Shown piece by piece: positions 9,129 to 20,795 of a stretch of DNA of 64,000 nucleotides. The notes below the pieces were generated by a model. That model saw only the letters and a list, made by a program, of their open reading frames with translations. It made no database searches and was not told the origin of the DNA. Numbering within the stretch: position 1 is the stretch's first letter; each line of letters starts with the position of its first letter. Source of the stretch: Staphylococcus sp. NAM3COL9 (GTDB lineage Bacteria; Bacillota; Bacilli; Staphylococcales; Staphylococcaceae); the NCBI RefSeq assembly GCF_001431205.1, contig NZ_LGPC01000011.1, forward strand, positions 186,001 through 250,000. Reading direction: 5' to 3'. The position numbers and the translations under genes are program-made.

Positions 9129-10670
9129 GTGAATGAAGAACAAAGAAAAAGTACTTCTATAGATATTTTAGCCGAACGAGACAAAAAGACTAAAGATTAT
9201 AGCAAGTATTTTGAGCATGTGTATCAGCCACCAAGTTTAAAAGAAGCACGTAAACGCGGTAAAGAAGAAGTGAACTATAACCGTGATTTTCAAATAGATG
9301 AAAAACATCGTAATATGGGTCAAGGGAAGACCTTCTTAATTAAAACATATGGTTGCCAAATGAACGCTCATGATACAGAAGTCATGGCTGGTATTTTAGG
9401 CGCTTTAGGTTATACAGCAACAGAAGATATCAATCATGCTGATGTGATTTTAATTAACACATGTGCAATACGTGAAAATGCGGAGAGTAAAGTGTTTAGT
9501 GAGATTGGTAATTTAAAACACTTAAAACGAGAAAAACCAGAAACAGTTATCGGTGTATGTGGTTGTATGTCACAGGAAGAATCAGTAGTTAACAAAATTC
9601 TTAAATCATACCAGAACGTTGATATCATTTTCGGAACGCATAATATTCATCGTTTACCAGAAATTTTAGAAGAAGCTTATTTATCAAAAGCGATGGTTGT
9701 AGAAGTATGGTCAAAAGAAGGAGACGTAATTGAAAACTTGCCTAAAGTAAGAAAAGGTAATATTAAAGCTTGGGTAAATATTATGTACGGTTGTGACAAA
9801 TTCTGTACTTATTGCATTGTGCCTTTTACAAGAGGTAAAGAACGTAGTAGACGTCCAGATGATATCATTGCTGAAGTGAGAGATTTAGCGCGTCAAGGTT
9901 ATCAAGAAATTACGTTGTTGGGTCAAAATGTTAACGCATATGGTAAAGATATAGAAGGCTTGGAATATGGTTTGGGTGACTTATTAGAAGATATTACACA
10001 AATTGATATACCAAGAGTGAGATTTACTACAAGTCACCCTTGGGACTTTACGGATCGTATGATTGAAGTTATTGCGAACGGAGGCAATATTGTACCTCAC
10101 GTACATTTACCAGTTCAATCAGGCAACAACGCAGTATTAAAAATTATGGGGCGTAAATATACACGTGAAAGCTATTTAGATTTAGTAGATAGAATTAAAA
10201 CGAAGATACCTAATGTTGCATTGACTACGGATATTATTGTTGGTTATCCAAATGAAACTAAAGTACAATTTGAAGAAACTTTAACATTGTATGATGAAGT
10301 TGAATTTGAACATGCATATACTTATATTTATTCACAAAGAGATGGTACGCCAGCAGCGAAGATGAAAGATAATGTGCCTTTAAATGTTAAGAAAGATAGA
10401 TTACAACAATTAAATAAAAAAGTAGCTTATTATTCAGAACAAGCTATGAAGCAATATGAAGGCAAAGTAATCCAAGTATTGTGTGAAGGTGCCAGTAAGA
10501 AGGATGAAACTGTGTTAGCGGGCTATACTTCAAAAAATAAACTTGTTAACTTCAAAGCACCTAAAGAAATGATAGGTAGACTTGTAGATGTACAAGTGGA
10601 CGAAGCGAAACAATTTTCATTAAACAGTACGTTCTTACGTGCGAGTGAAAAAGCAGTGGTGACTCAATAA
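9129..10670 (+). CDS. miaB: tRNA-2-methylthio-N6-dimethylallyladenosine synthase
   Basis: MiaB is a radical-SAM methylthiotransferase that converts i6A37 to ms2i6A37 in tRNAs, acting after MiaA, which is encoded at 25.6 kb here. The 513-aa protein has the UPF0004 domain with its cysteines ([22 protein letters not shown]), the radical-SAM triad in [13 protein letters not shown] (C-x3-C-x2-C) and a C-terminal TRAM domain. The start is GTG with GAAAGGA ten bases upstream. An N-terminal extension of about 65 residues before the first domain is usual in Bacillales MiaB. Its stop overlaps the ricA start by one base, so they are translationally coupled. Confidence 0.97.
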   Translation: MNEEQRKSTSIDILAERDKKTKDYSKYFEHVYQPPSLKEARKRGKEEVNYNRDFQIDEKHRNMGQGKTFLIKTYGCQMNAHDTEVMAGILGALGYTATEDINHADVILINTCAIRENAESKVFSEIGNLKHLKREKPETVIGVCGCMSQEESVVNKILKSYQNVDIIFGTHNIHRLPEILEEAYLSKAMVVEVWSKEGDVIENLPKVRKGNIKAWVNIMYGCDKFCTYCIVPFTRGKERSRRPDDIIAEVRDLARQGYQEITLLGQNVNAYGKDIEGLEYGLGDLLEDITQIDIPRVRFTTSHPWDFTDRMIEVIANGGNIVPHVHLPVQSGNNAVLKIMGRKYTRESYLDLVDRIKTKIPNVALTTDIIVGYPNETKVQFEETLTLYDEVEFEHAYTYIYSQRDGTPAAKMKDNVPLNVKKDRLQQLNKKVAYYSEQAMKQYEGKVIQVLCEGASKKDETVLAGYTSKNKLVNFKAPKEMIGRLVDVQVDEAKQFSLNSTFLRASEKAVVTQ

Positions 10671-11029
10671 TGTATGAAAAAGATGATATATTAGCTGAAG
10701 CAAATCGCATTAGTGAACGAATTCAATCATTAGATACAGTTAAAGACTATCACACTGTAGAACAACAAATTCATTATAATAAAAATATTGAACAACGCAT
10801 GAAAGATTTGAAGAAAACACAAAAACAATCCGTAAACTTACAAAATTATGGTAAAACAGAAGCGTTAAAACAATCTGAAGGTAAAATACAAGGTATTGAG
10901 CAAGATATTAATGTATTACCTATAGTGGAAGAGTTCAGAGAATCACAAACTGAAGCCAACGATTTATTACAAATGATGATAAGTACAATGTCTGATCGTT
11001 TAAATCAACATGAACAAAATGAGGATTAG
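10670..11029 (+). CDS. ricA: RicA (YmcA) regulator of RNase Y
   Basis: RicA works with RicF and RicT as a complex that directs RNase Y to selected mRNAs and supports biofilm formation and development in Bacillus. The 119-aa helical YlbF/YmcA-family protein starts at an ATG sharing one base with the miaB TAA. There are no cysteines at all; from memory, Bacillus RicA carries a C-terminal cysteine that helps ligate an Fe-S cluster, so the staphylococcal complex may differ in that point. Position directly after miaB is the conserved arrangement. Confidence 0.85.
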   Translation: MYEKDDILAEANRISERIQSLDTVKDYHTVEQQIHYNKNIEQRMKDLKKTQKQSVNLQNYGKTEALKQSEGKIQGIEQDINVLPIVEEFRESQTEANDLLQMMISTMSDRLNQHEQNED

Positions 11030-11063
11030 CATGTAATGTACTTTCAGGAAAGGAATGAACCGA

Positions 11064-11561
11064 ATGAAGACAATTAAGACGAAAAGGTTAACTTTAACCG
11101 CAATATTAATCGCTATCAACGTAGTGTTGAGTAGTATCATTGTCATTCCGTTAGGGCCTATTAAAGCAGCACCTATTCAACATTTAATTAATGTACTATG
11201 TGCCGTGTTTGTCGGTCCTTGGTTTGGTCTAGCTCAAGCATTTATATCTTCTGTATTACGCATGATTTTTGGTACTGGTAGCTTCTTCGCCTTTCCTGGA
11301 AGTATGGTAGGTGTACTACTCGCAAGTGGTTTTTACCATTACCGTAAACATATCTTTATGGCTGCGGTAGGTGAAGTGATTGGGACAGGTATTATTGGTA
11401 GTATAATTTGTATTCCATTAGCCTGGATACTTGGCTTTTCAAACTTTGCTATTAAACCATTAATGTTAGCATTTATCGTTTCTAGTATTATTGGTGCTAT
11501 CATCAGTTATATATTATTAATGATATTGAAAAGAAAAGGCATATTAAAACGTTTCTTATAA
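11064..11561 (+). CDS. thiW: ThiW, thiazole/thiamine-precursor ECF transporter S component
   Basis: ThiW proteins are small membrane substrate-binding subunits of energy-coupling-factor transporters, thought to take up the thiazole precursor of thiamine. The roughly 165-aa chain has about five hydrophobic helices and the family segment IPLGPIKAAPIQH followed by GPWFGLAQAF. I chose the ATG at 11064 because AGGAAAGG (11047-11054) is then 9 bases away; an earlier in-frame ATG at 11055 would leave no spacing. It lies in the miaB-ricA transcript and no TPP riboswitch precedes it, unlike many thiW genes. Confidence 0.85.
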   Translation: MKTIKTKRLTLTAILIAINVVLSSIIVIPLGPIKAAPIQHLINVLCAVFVGPWFGLAQAFISSVLRMIFGTGSFFAFPGSMVGVLLASGFYHYRKHIFMAAVGEVIGTGIIGSIICIPLAWILGFSNFAIKPLMLAFIVSSIIGAIISYILLMILKRKGILKRFL

Positions 11562-11695
11562 GCTATGTCAGGTTGTCGGTACGAGATTAAGACTCAAATA
11601 ACTAATCATTAAGTGATTGAATGATAAGAACATCTTAGCTTATTCTAATTTTATTTTGACAAAATAGGATTAATAAGGATTTATAGTATACATAA

Positions 11696-11735
11696 CCCCC
11701 CCCCCACACTATGCCAGTAGTGTGGGGAGTTTTTG
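11696..11735 (+). terminator. Terminator with a run of ten Cs at its 5' edge
   Basis: A perfect stem (CCCCACACTA/TAGTGTGGGG) with a 6-base loop is followed by AG and a T run. Its left arm is extended by a homopolymer of ten C residues (11696-11705), very unusual in this AT-rich DNA and prone to slippage. It probably ends the miaB-ricA-thiW transcript. Confidence 0.8.
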
Positions 11736-12276
11736 TTGGTGTAGCTAATGTTTACTATTTGTTATCACGTTCAGGTAACCAATATGCAAAACACGTAATA
11801 GGAGAATTACAATTACTGTGGTTGCAATGTTAACAATGATATCTAGCATAAAGAACACTTGCTCTCTACAGTCACATTGATACCACAGAGTTAGATAACA
11901 CCTTATTACCTGCAAATACATATAACGTATAGGTATCTATATAGTTTAAATACGTAAAACCAGGATTTTTATAAGAACACATATAAAAGTGTTTGATAAT
12001 AATTAAGCTTTATCGCTATGATTGAATAAATAGGCGTAATATCTAAAGTTATGTTAAAATTTAAGAGTTAAATTAACTAATGAAGGTAAAGAAAATTAAA
12101 TGAAAATGGATAGCATTAAAGAGGTTTTCGGTACGAATATGAATTCGAAAACACGCTCAGTGCATAGTTTTAAAATGTGTACTATATGATTACACATATA
12201 TATTCAAATATACAATAATCAATGAATTTAATGTTTAAAAAGTAAGAAACTAATAGAAGGATTGTGAAATATCAAA
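11736..12276. other. Long intergenic leader upstream of mutS
   Basis: About 540 bases without a confident gene. On the minus strand 11745-11849 could encode a 34-aa hydrophobic peptide, and on the plus strand 12100-12189 could encode a 29-aa peptide after a TGTTAAAAT extended -10 (12052-12060). Neither has a strong ribosome site. The mutS promoter must lie here; I cannot place it with certainty. Confidence 0.4.
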
Positions 12277-14925
12277 ATGACTAACCAAACTCCCATGATG
12301 CAACAGTATTTAAAAATAAAATCACAATATCAAGATTGTCTATTATTTTTTAGATTGGGCGATTTTTATGAAATGTTTTTCAATGATGCAAAAGAGGCGT
12401 CAAGAGTATTAGAAATCACTTTGACGAAAAGGGATGCAAAAAAAACGAACCCAATACCAATGTGTGGTGTACCTTATCATGCGGCAGATGGCTACATCGA
12501 AACATTAATTAGCAATGGATACAAAGTAGCTATATGTGAGCAAATGGAAGACCCAAGACAGACTAAAGGTATGGTTCGTCGTGAAGTTGTTAGAATCGTT
12601 ACACCTGGAACGGTAATGGATAAAGGTGGCGTTGATGAAAAACAAAACAACTATATATTAAGCTTTGTCAAAGATAACGTTGCTTATGCATTAAGTTATT
12701 GTGATGTCTCTACTGGAGAATTGAAAGTTACACATTTCGAAGATGAAGCCACGTTAATGAATGAAATTACAACTATTAATCCTAACGAAATCGTCGTAAA
12801 CGAAAACATCGATGATGATTTAAAACGACAAATCAGTTTAACAACTGAAACCATAACGGTATTATCCGAAATTTCAGATGCACAATATAGTGTGAATACT
12901 ATGACCGAACGCAACTTGTTTAATGCGACACAATTGTTGTTAGATTATATATATCACACGCAAAAAAGAGATTTATCCCATATTGAAGCGGTTGTTAAAT
13001 ATGAAGCGATAGATTTTATGAAAATGGATTTTTACGCTAAACGAAATTTAGAATTAACAGAAAGTATTCGATTAAAAACTAAAAAAGGAACATTGCTCTG
13101 GTTAATGGATGAGACTAAGACGCCAATGGGGGCCAGACGATTAAAACAGTGGGTTGATAGACCACTTATCCATAAAGCACATATAGAATCTCGCTTAGAT
13201 ACAGTAGAACAGTTTATTAATCATTTTATCGAAAGAGATACATTAAGAAATTATTTAAATCAAGTTTATGATATTGAACGCTTAGTAGGCCGTGTAAGTT
13301 ACGGTAACGTAAATGCACGCGATTTAATTCAGTTGAAACATTCTATTTCAGAAATCCCAAATATTAAAAATCTACTTAATGATTTTGATGAGCAGATGAC
13401 TGCACAATTTAAAGCTCTAGAGCCTTTAGATGAATTACTTGGCTTACTAGAAGAAAGTTTAAAAGAGGAGCCACCAATCTCTGTAAAAGAGGGCGGCCTT
13501 TTTAAAGCTGGTTTTAATAGTGAGTTAGACGAGTATTTAGAAGCATCTAAAAATGGAAAGTCATGGCTAGCTGAATTACAGTCTATAGAACGCCAACGTA
13601 CAGGCATTAAATCATTAAAGATTAGTTTTAATAAAGTGTTTGGTTACTTTATTGAAATTACTAGAGCAAACTTACAAGGTTTCGATCCTACAGCATTTGG
13701 TTATCATCGTAAGCAAACATTATCTAATGCAGAACGCTTTATCACAGATGAATTAAAAGAAAAAGAAGACATTATTCTCGGTGCCGAAGATAAAGCAATC
13801 GAATTAGAATATCAATTGTTTGTTCAACTAAGAGAAAAAATTAAGACCTATACAGAACGTTTACAAAAACAAGCAAAAGTTATATCAGAACTTGATTGTT
13901 TACAAAGTTTTGCAGAAATTGCCCAAAAATATAACTATGCACGTCCAACTTTTAGTGAGGATAAAACACTACAATTAACAAATTCACGACATCCAGTCGT
14001 CGAACGCGTGATGGACCATAATGATTATGTGCCAAATGATTGTGAATTAGATCAAGATACATTTGTATATTTAATAACTGGCCCTAATATGTCTGGTAAA
14101 TCCACATATATGCGTCAAGTAGCAATAATTAGTATTATGGCTCAAATGGGAGCATATGTACCGTGTGAATCAGCAACACTCCCAGTTTTTGACCAGATAT
14201 TTACAAGAATAGGCGCCGCGGATGATCTTGTATCAGGTAAAAGTACGTTTATGGTTGAAATGTTAGAAGCACAGAAAGCACTCGCACATGCGACAGAGAA
14301 TAGTTTGATTATTTTTGATGAAATTGGAAGAGGTACATCGACATACGATGGATTAGCACTTGCACAGTCGATGATAGAATACGTTGCAAATACGTCTCAT
14401 GCTAAGACACTATTTTCTACGCATTATCATGAATTAACAACTTTAGACCAATCTTTATCTTGTTTGAAAAATGTGCATGTAGCAGCAAACGAATATAAAG
14501 GTGAACTTATCTTCTTGCATAAGGTTAAAGATGGTGCAGTAGATGATAGTTATGGTATTCAAGTAGCTAAATTAGCACATTTACCCGATGAAGTAATCTC
14601 ACGTGCGCAAGTAATATTAGATGCGTTTGAACAGACCGATAAACAAGGTAATCAAGTCGTAGTTAATAAACTTGAAGTAGATCCAAGTGCTCAAAATGAG
14701 CAATACTCAAGTGTAGAAGAAGCAACTGGAACATATCCTGTGCAATCTGAATATGCAAAACAGAACGATAATAATAATCAATTTGAACAAACAGCATTTG
14801 AACTATTTGATGCGCCGGTCGAGCAATCTGAAATAGAAAATGAAATTAAGACGTTGAATTTATCTAACATGACGCCGATAGAAGCATTAATTAAATTAAG
14901 TGAATTACAAAAACAATTGAAATAG
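12277..14925 (+). CDS. mutS: DNA mismatch repair protein MutS
   Basis: MutS recognises mismatches and insertion-deletion loops and recruits MutL. The 882-aa protein has the mismatch-binding N-terminus ([11 protein letters not shown] near residue 24, with the Phe-x-Glu type contact), connector and lever domains, the Walker A motif GPNMSGKST at 602-610 and Walker B with D681-E682 ([10 protein letters not shown]). The C-terminal end [17 protein letters not shown] is the conserved tail. An in-frame stop at 12265 rules out an earlier start, although GAAGGA then lies about 15 bases away, longer than usual. mutL begins 12 bases after the stop, so the two are one operon. Confidence 0.98.
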   Translation: MTNQTPMMQQYLKIKSQYQDCLLFFRLGDFYEMFFNDAKEASRVLEITLTKRDAKKTNPIPMCGVPYHAADGYIETLISNGYKVAICEQMEDPRQTKGMVRREVVRIVTPGTVMDKGGVDEKQNNYILSFVKDNVAYALSYCDVSTGELKVTHFEDEATLMNEITTINPNEIVVNENIDDDLKRQISLTTETITVLSEISDAQYSVNTMTERNLFNATQLLLDYIYHTQKRDLSHIEAVVKYEAIDFMKMDFYAKRNLELTESIRLKTKKGTLLWLMDETKTPMGARRLKQWVDRPLIHKAHIESRLDTVEQFINHFIERDTLRNYLNQVYDIERLVGRVSYGNVNARDLIQLKHSISEIPNIKNLLNDFDEQMTAQFKALEPLDELLGLLEESLKEEPPISVKEGGLFKAGFNSELDEYLEASKNGKSWLAELQSIERQRTGIKSLKISFNKVFGYFIEITRANLQGFDPTAFGYHRKQTLSNAERFITDELKEKEDIILGAEDKAIELEYQLFVQLREKIKTYTERLQKQAKVISELDCLQSFAEIAQKYNYARPTFSEDKTLQLTNSRHPVVERVMDHNDYVPNDCELDQDTFVYLITGPNMSGKSTYMRQVAIISIMAQMGAYVPCESATLPVFDQIFTRIGAADDLVSGKSTFMVEMLEAQKALAHATENSLIIFDEIGRGTSTYDGLALAQSMIEYVANTSHAKTLFSTHYHELTTLDQSLSCLKNVHVAANEYKGELIFLHKVKDGAVDDSYGIQVAKLAHLPDEVISRAQVILDAFEQTDKQGNQVVVNKLEVDPSAQNEQYSSVEEATGTYPVQSEYAKQNDNNNQFEQTAFELFDAPVEQSEIENEIKTLNLSNMTPIEALIKLSELQKQLK

Positions 14926-14937
14926 AGGTGAAGTCAA

Positions 14938-16878
14938 ATGGGTAAAATTAAAGAGCTGCAAACATCATTAGCGAATAAGATTGCTGCTGGGGAAGTTGTC
15001 GAACGTCCAGGCTCAGTAGTCAAAGAGTTATTAGAAAATGCCATTGACGCCCAAGCGACTGAAATCAATATCGAAGTTGAACAATCTGGTGTAGCATCCA
15101 TACGCGTCGTTGACAATGGTACGGGTATTCATATAGAAGATTTAGGTCTCGTCTTTCATCGTCATGCAACAAGTAAACTAGATGCGGATGATGACTTGTT
15201 TCACATTCGTACACTGGGGTTCCGTGGGGAAGCATTAGCAAGTATCTCTTCGGTTTCCAAAGTGACTTTGAAAACATGTACAGATAATGAAGAAGGTCAA
15301 GAAATTTACGTGGAAAATGGTGAAATTCTTAACCAAAAACCTGCAAAAGCGAAACAAGGTACAGATATATTAGTAGAATCATTATTCTATAATACACCAG
15401 CGCGCTTAAAATATATTAAAAGTTTATATACTGAATTAGGTAAAATTACAGATATCGTAAATCGTATGGCAATGAGTCATCCAGATATTCGTATTTCGCT
15501 TATTTCGGATGGCAGAAGGATTCTAAAGACAAATGGTTCAGGACGCACAAATGAAGTGATGTCAGAAATATATGGAATGAAAGTGGCTAAAGATTTAGTA
15601 CACATCTCTGGTGAAACGAGCGACTATCATTTAGAAGGCTATGTCGCTAAACCAGAACATTCACGAAGTAATAGACATTATATTTCTATTTTTATTAATG
15701 GTAGATATATCAAAAACTTTTTAATAAATAAAGCAATTTTAGAAGGTTATCATACACTGTTAATGATTGGCAGATTTCCGATTTGTTATATAAATATTGA
15801 AATGGACCCGATACTTGTCGACGTCAACGTCCATCCAACTAAATTAGAGGTACGTTTATCTAAAGAAGATCAGTTGTTTGCATTGATTATAGAAAAAATA
15901 CGAGAAGCTTTTAAAGATCGCATTTTAATACCACAAAATGATATGAATAAATTGACGCAGAAAAATAAAGTGTTGGATAAATTTGAACAACAGAAAATTG
16001 ATTTTGAGAAACGCAAACAGCAAAAAGATGCTACATCTTCATCGAATTTGAACTTTGATCTTGATGATAATCAGCCCAATGAAACAAATCAATCTTTAGA
16101 TAATACAAACTCAATTCCGGATACATCTTCAGATGATTCTTATTCAGTGCAAGAATCGACTTATGATTATGCTAAGACACAACGCGATATTTTGACTGAT
16201 ATGGAAGAACAAGATATCGCTGATACATCAACACTTTCTGATGATGTAGCTGAAACACCTGATATTAAAGGAAGTATCAGTAGCACCCCTTCACAGCGTG
16301 TGCCATATATGGAAGTCGTGGGTCAAGTTCATGGGACATATATTATCGCACAAAATGAGAACGGCATGTTTATGATTGATCAACATGCCGCACAGGAACG
16401 AATTAAATACGAATATTTTAGAGAAAAAATAGGTGACGTCTCTAATGAAATACAAAATTTATTAATTCCTTTAACTTTTCATTTCTCCAAAGACGAGTTG
16501 ATGATTATCAATCAGCATGTAGAAGAATTAGATAAAGTAGGCGTGCACTTAGAACCGTTTGGTGGTAATGATTATATTGTTGATAGTTATCCAGTTTGGT
16601 TTCCTGCTGCTGAAGCAGAAGAAATTATTAAAGATATGATTGAGTATGTCTTAGAACATAAAAAAGTGAATGTGAAAAAAATACGAGAAGAAGCTGCTAT
16701 TATGATGAGTTGTAAGAAATCAATTAAAGCAAATCACTATTTAAAAAATAATGAAATGGCAGATTTAGTGAATCAATTGAGAGAAACAGAAGATCCATTT
16801 ACATGTCCACATGGCAGACCGATAATCATTAATTTTTCAAATTATGAATTAGAACGCTTATTTAAGCGTATTATATAG
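14938..16878 (+). CDS. mutL: DNA mismatch repair protein MutL
   Basis: MutL couples mismatch recognition to strand incision. The N-terminal GHKL ATPase is complete: E33-N34 with ENAIDAQ, DNGTGI and [11 protein letters not shown] linker rich in acidic residues and Q/N (about 340-455) follows. The C-terminal domain keeps the endonuclease metal motif beginning D481-Q-H-A ([12 protein letters not shown]), SCKKSIKA and CPHGRP, as expected for a Gram-positive MutL that nicks DNA itself. AGAGGTG precedes the ATG. The next gene, glpP, starts 11 bases after the stop and may be co-transcribed. Confidence 0.97.
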   Translation: MGKIKELQTSLANKIAAGEVVERPGSVVKELLENAIDAQATEINIEVEQSGVASIRVVDNGTGIHIEDLGLVFHRHATSKLDADDDLFHIRTLGFRGEALASISSVSKVTLKTCTDNEEGQEIYVENGEILNQKPAKAKQGTDILVESLFYNTPARLKYIKSLYTELGKITDIVNRMAMSHPDIRISLISDGRRILKTNGSGRTNEVMSEIYGMKVAKDLVHISGETSDYHLEGYVAKPEHSRSNRHYISIFINGRYIKNFLINKAILEGYHTLLMIGRFPICYINIEMDPILVDVNVHPTKLEVRLSKEDQLFALIIEKIREAFKDRILIPQNDMNKLTQKNKVLDKFEQQKIDFEKRKQQKDATSSSNLNFDLDDNQPNETNQSLDNTNSIPDTSSDDSYSVQESTYDYAKTQRDILTDMEEQDIADTSTLSDDVAETPDIKGSISSTPSQRVPYMEVVGQVHGTYIIAQNENGMFMIDQHAAQERIKYEYFREKIGDVSNEIQNLLIPLTFHFSKDELMIINQHVEELDKVGVHLEPFGGNDYIVDSYPVWFPAAEAEEIIKDMIEYVLEHKKVNVKKIREEAAIMMSCKKSIKANHYLKNNEMADLVNQLRETEDPFTCPHGRPIIINFSNYELERLFKRII

Positions 16879-16889
16879 GAGGTTAGTGG

Positions 16890-17423
16890 ATGAAGCCATA
16901 TATTTTACCGGCTATTCGCTCAATGAAAGATTTAGAAAAACTGATACAGACAGATTATAAAGAATGTGTATTATTAGATACGCATATAGGTCATATCAAA
17001 AGTATTATGGAATTGATGAAAAAGAATAATATAGAAGTGTATATGCATATCGATTTAATTAGAGGTATGAGTCATGATGAATTTGCTTGTGAATTTATCA
17101 TTCAGAACTATCATCCGAAAGGCATTGTTTCGACAAAAACGAAGGTTATAAACAAAGCAAAAGCGTTGAATACGACTACCGTTTTCCGTGTGTTTATTCT
17201 AGATAGTCATGCATTAACTAGAAGCATCGATCTTATTAAACGTGTTGAGCCTGACTTTGTTGAAGTGTTGCCAGGTGTAGCAACAAAGGCAATAAAAATC
17301 ATTAATGAAGAGACGAATACATCTGTGATTGCTGGTGGTTTGATTAATGATGTGGAGGAAGTTGAAGTTGCGGTAAAAAATGGAGCGAAATATATCACTA
17401 CAAGTGATCGGGATTTATGGTAA
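16890..17423 (+). CDS. glpP: Glycerol uptake operon antiterminator GlpP
   Basis: GlpP is an RNA-binding protein that, with glycerol 3-phosphate, prevents termination in the leaders of glpF and glpD. The 177-aa TIM-barrel-like protein carries the family segments LPAIRSMKDL, LLDTHIGH, YMHIDLIRG, GIVSTKTKVI and EVLPGVATKA. A good AGGAGGT site precedes the ATG. Its likely targets are visible nearby: terminator hairpins between promoter and start codon of glpF (18075-18135) and glpD (20719-20771). It closes a mutS-mutL-glpP run and is followed by a terminator. Confidence 0.93.
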   Translation: MKPYILPAIRSMKDLEKLIQTDYKECVLLDTHIGHIKSIMELMKKNNIEVYMHIDLIRGMSHDEFACEFIIQNYHPKGIVSTKTKVINKAKALNTTTVFRVFILDSHALTRSIDLIKRVEPDFVEVLPGVATKAIKIINEETNTSVIAGGLINDVEEVEVAVKNGAKYITTSDRDLW

Positions 17424-17506
17424 TAAAACTAAATCACTTAAATTAACAGTCGTTCTATTCAAAAATAAAGATTGAATGATTTTGACCATAATGTAATTGT
17501 CTTAAT

Positions 17507-17588
17507 AGAATTAGCTATTTTAGAAACAGATTAAATCATTTTATTAATGTATGATCTTTTCTAAAGCTTATAGCTAATTCTTTTTTTA
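17507..17588 (+). terminator. Terminator after glpP
   Basis: The distal arms AGAATTAGCTA/TAGCTAATTCT are followed by a run of Ts. Inside are the shorter arms TTAGAAA/TTTCTAA. The loop is large, so efficiency is uncertain. Confidence 0.6.
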
Positions 17589-17633
17589 CCATTTTTTAAT
17601 TATTAAGTAACAATCTATGTAATTTAAAAAACT

Positions 17634-17986
17634 AGGGGGACATTTAATAATAAAACCGAGAGAATTATTAAGAGGGGGACACTGTTGCAATTGTATCTTT
17701 ATCTTCTAGTTAGCGGGAGAAGATTCTATTATTACAAATAAGGGTGTTAGATAAAGTAGAAGGCATTGTTTTTGGCAAACCATTTAATAAAATTTATTAT
17801 GAAGCGTATGAAAATGAGATATTAAAAATTGTTAGAAAAAGTGAAAATCCAAACATTTCAATTTTATATAATTTATCATTTGGACATAATGAGCCCAAGC
17901 ACAGTGTACCTTACGACTTATCAGCAAAAATCAATTGTTATACTAAGCGATTCGAAATTAAAGAAAGCGCTGTTATTGATTTTTAA
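17634..17986 (+). pseudogene. Remnant of an S66 LD-carboxypeptidase/MccF-like gene
   Basis: Two ends of a peptidase S66 gene survive with the middle deleted. After an AGGGGG ribosome site at 17634 the frame reads IKPRELLRG; then, shifted by one base at a run of five Gs, GDTVAIVSLSS, the typical N-terminus of the family, before a stop at about 17711. From there an open frame encodes VEGIVFGKPFNK and SFGHNEPKHSVP and ends KESAVIDF, the typical S66 C-terminus. A normal protein has about 300-350 residues; roughly two thirds is missing, the start codon appears lost (ATA) and a conserved Gly is Asp. A product from 17744 (80 aa) would lack the catalytic Ser. Confidence 0.8.
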
Positions 17987-18012
17987 ATTGTGTCAATTTT
18001 TTACAAAAAAGA

Positions 18013-18042
18013 TTGACAACGCTTTCAATAGAGGTGTAAGAT
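18013..18042 (+). promoter_or_regulatory. Promoter of glpF with overlapping CcpA cre site
   Basis: TTGACA (18013-18018) and TAAGAT (18037-18042) are 18 bp apart. The bases from 18014, TGACAACGCTTTCA, match the cre consensus TGNAARCGNWWWCA at 13 of 14 positions and cover the -35 edge and spacer. This predicts repression of the glycerol genes by CcpA when glucose is present. Confidence 0.8.
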
Positions 18043-18074
18043 AAATACAAGTTAATAATTAGAACAGAGATGGG

Positions 18075-18135
18075 AGATTTCTACAGTCATTAAACCAGTG
18101 GATTAACACTGGACATAATTGTAGGAATCTTTTTG
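18075..18135 (+). promoter_or_regulatory. GlpP-controlled leader terminator of glpF
   Basis: Between the promoter and glpF, GATTTCTACA pairs with TGTAGGAATC, with a second stem (CCAGT/ACTGG) inside, followed by five Ts and then the AGGAGG of glpF. Position and form match leaders antiterminated by GlpP. GlpP binding itself is inferred. Confidence 0.7.
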
Positions 18136-18156
18136 TCTTTTTTAGGAGGAGTCTCT

Positions 18157-18975
18157 ATGAGTGTATATTTTGCTGAATTATTGGGAACAGCAATATTAGT
18201 ATTATTTGGGGGTGGCGTTGTTGCCAACGTTAATTTAAAAAGAACTAATGGTAACGGGGCAGATTGGATTGTAATTGCTACAGGCTGGGGGCTTGCCGTA
18301 ACTATGGGCGTTTATGCTACAGGTGAAATATCTGGCGCACATTTAAATCCGGCCGTAACATTAGCGTTCGCAATGGATGGTGCATTAAGCTGGAGTATGG
18401 TACCTGGATACATTATTTGCCAAATACTGGGTGGTATCATTGGTGGTACTTTAGTTTGGTTAATGTATTTAGCACAATGGAAAGCAACTGAAGATAAAGA
18501 TTCAAAATTAGCTGTGTTCTCTACAGCACCAGCAATAAAAAATTACTTTGCCAATTTTTTAAGTGAAATTATCGGTACTGCTATTTTAACAATGGGCTTA
18601 TTATTCATTGGAATGAATAAAATAGCTGATGGTTTAAATCCATTAATTGTTGGTAGTTTAATCGTTGCGATTGGTTTAAGTTTAGGTGGTCCAACTGGTT
18701 ATGCCATTAATCCTGCTCGTGATTTAGGACCACGTATTGCACATGCCATTTTACCAATTGCTGGAAAAGGTAAATCAAATTGGAGTTATGCAATTGTTCC
18801 AGTATTGGGGCCTATTACTGGTGGTATGATGGGTGCGGTTATTTATAGATTATTCTACAAAGGTGCGTTTGATATGATGTCTGTTGTATCAATCGTGTTG
18901 TTAATTGTAACAATTGCGCTTGGAATCGCTTTAAATAAAGCAAAAAGTGCAAAAGGTATCGAAACAATTTATTAA
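18157..18975 (+). CDS. glpF: Glycerol uptake facilitator GlpF
   Basis: GlpF is an aquaglyceroporin that lets glycerol diffuse into the cell. The 272-aa membrane protein has six helices and the two channel half-helices, with the NPA-type motifs LNPAVTLA (near residue 67) and the second repeat INPARDLGPR (near 186); the Asp after NPAR is the mark of a glycerol rather than a water channel. I start it at the ATG at 18157, six bases after AGGAGGA, rather than at an earlier ATG that lies in the leader terminator. It heads the glpF-glpK transcript. Confidence 0.95.
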   Translation: MSVYFAELLGTAILVLFGGGVVANVNLKRTNGNGADWIVIATGWGLAVTMGVYATGEISGAHLNPAVTLAFAMDGALSWSMVPGYIICQILGGIIGGTLVWLMYLAQWKATEDKDSKLAVFSTAPAIKNYFANFLSEIIGTAILTMGLLFIGMNKIADGLNPLIVGSLIVAIGLSLGGPTGYAINPARDLGPRIAHAILPIAGKGKSNWSYAIVPVLGPITGGMMGAVIYRLFYKGAFDMMSVVSIVLLIVTIALGIALNKAKSAKGIETIY

Positions 18976-18990
18976 ATAAGTTTTAACTGT

Positions 18991-19018
18991 CCTGTTTATA
19001 CGTTAAAATATAAACAGG
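18991..19018 (+). terminator. Hairpin between glpF and glpK
   Basis: CCTGTTTATA pairs exactly with TATAAACAGG around an 8-base loop. The following tract has few consecutive Ts, so it may be a partial terminator or an mRNA-stabilising or processing structure. Confidence 0.6.
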
Positions 19019-19069
19019 TCTTATATTATAAAAAAATAAATAATATGAATATGTTTGTTGAATTATTAA

Positions 19070-20650
<1,581 letters not shown>

Positions 20651-20677
20651 AAAAATTAGACTTAAAAGTGTTATCTA

Positions 20678-20686
20678 TGCTACAAT
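20678..20686 (+). promoter_or_regulatory. Extended -10 promoter of glpD
   Basis: TGC-TACAAT (20678-20686) has the extended -10 form; no good -35 is seen at 17 bp. It lies just upstream of the glpD leader hairpin. Confidence 0.6.
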
Positions 20687-20718
20687 ACGGGTAAGTTAAT
20701 AATATCGAGATGAGAAAT

Positions 20719-20771
20719 GAGAGATTCAATTCGTACAATTATATATGTATGGGATGAATCTCTCTTTTTTT
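20719..20771 (+). promoter_or_regulatory. GlpP-controlled leader terminator of glpD
   Basis: GAGAGATTCA pairs exactly with TGAATCTCTC, and the stem is followed by seven Ts, all between promoter and start codon. The same design precedes glpF. With glpP in the window this is very probably the antitermination target. Confidence 0.8.
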
Positions 20772-20795
20772 AATACTTTAGGAGGCGCTAGATTT

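Noticed and set aside
11000..11063. TPP riboswitch before thiW
   Set aside because: thiW follows ricA by a short gap; no TPP consensus such as CTGAGA is present.
11656..11690. Promoter just before the poly-C terminator
   Set aside because: TTGACA is present, but the best -10 is at 19-20 bp and transcription would start at the terminator stem itself.
17829..18044. Second plus-strand frame overlapping the S66 remnant
   Set aside because: It is out of frame with the recognisable S66 C-terminus and runs into the glpF promoter.
20745..20795. Longer N-terminus of GlpD
   Set aside because: The extra codons overlap the leader terminator and lack a ribosome site; AGGAGGC directs the start at 20796.
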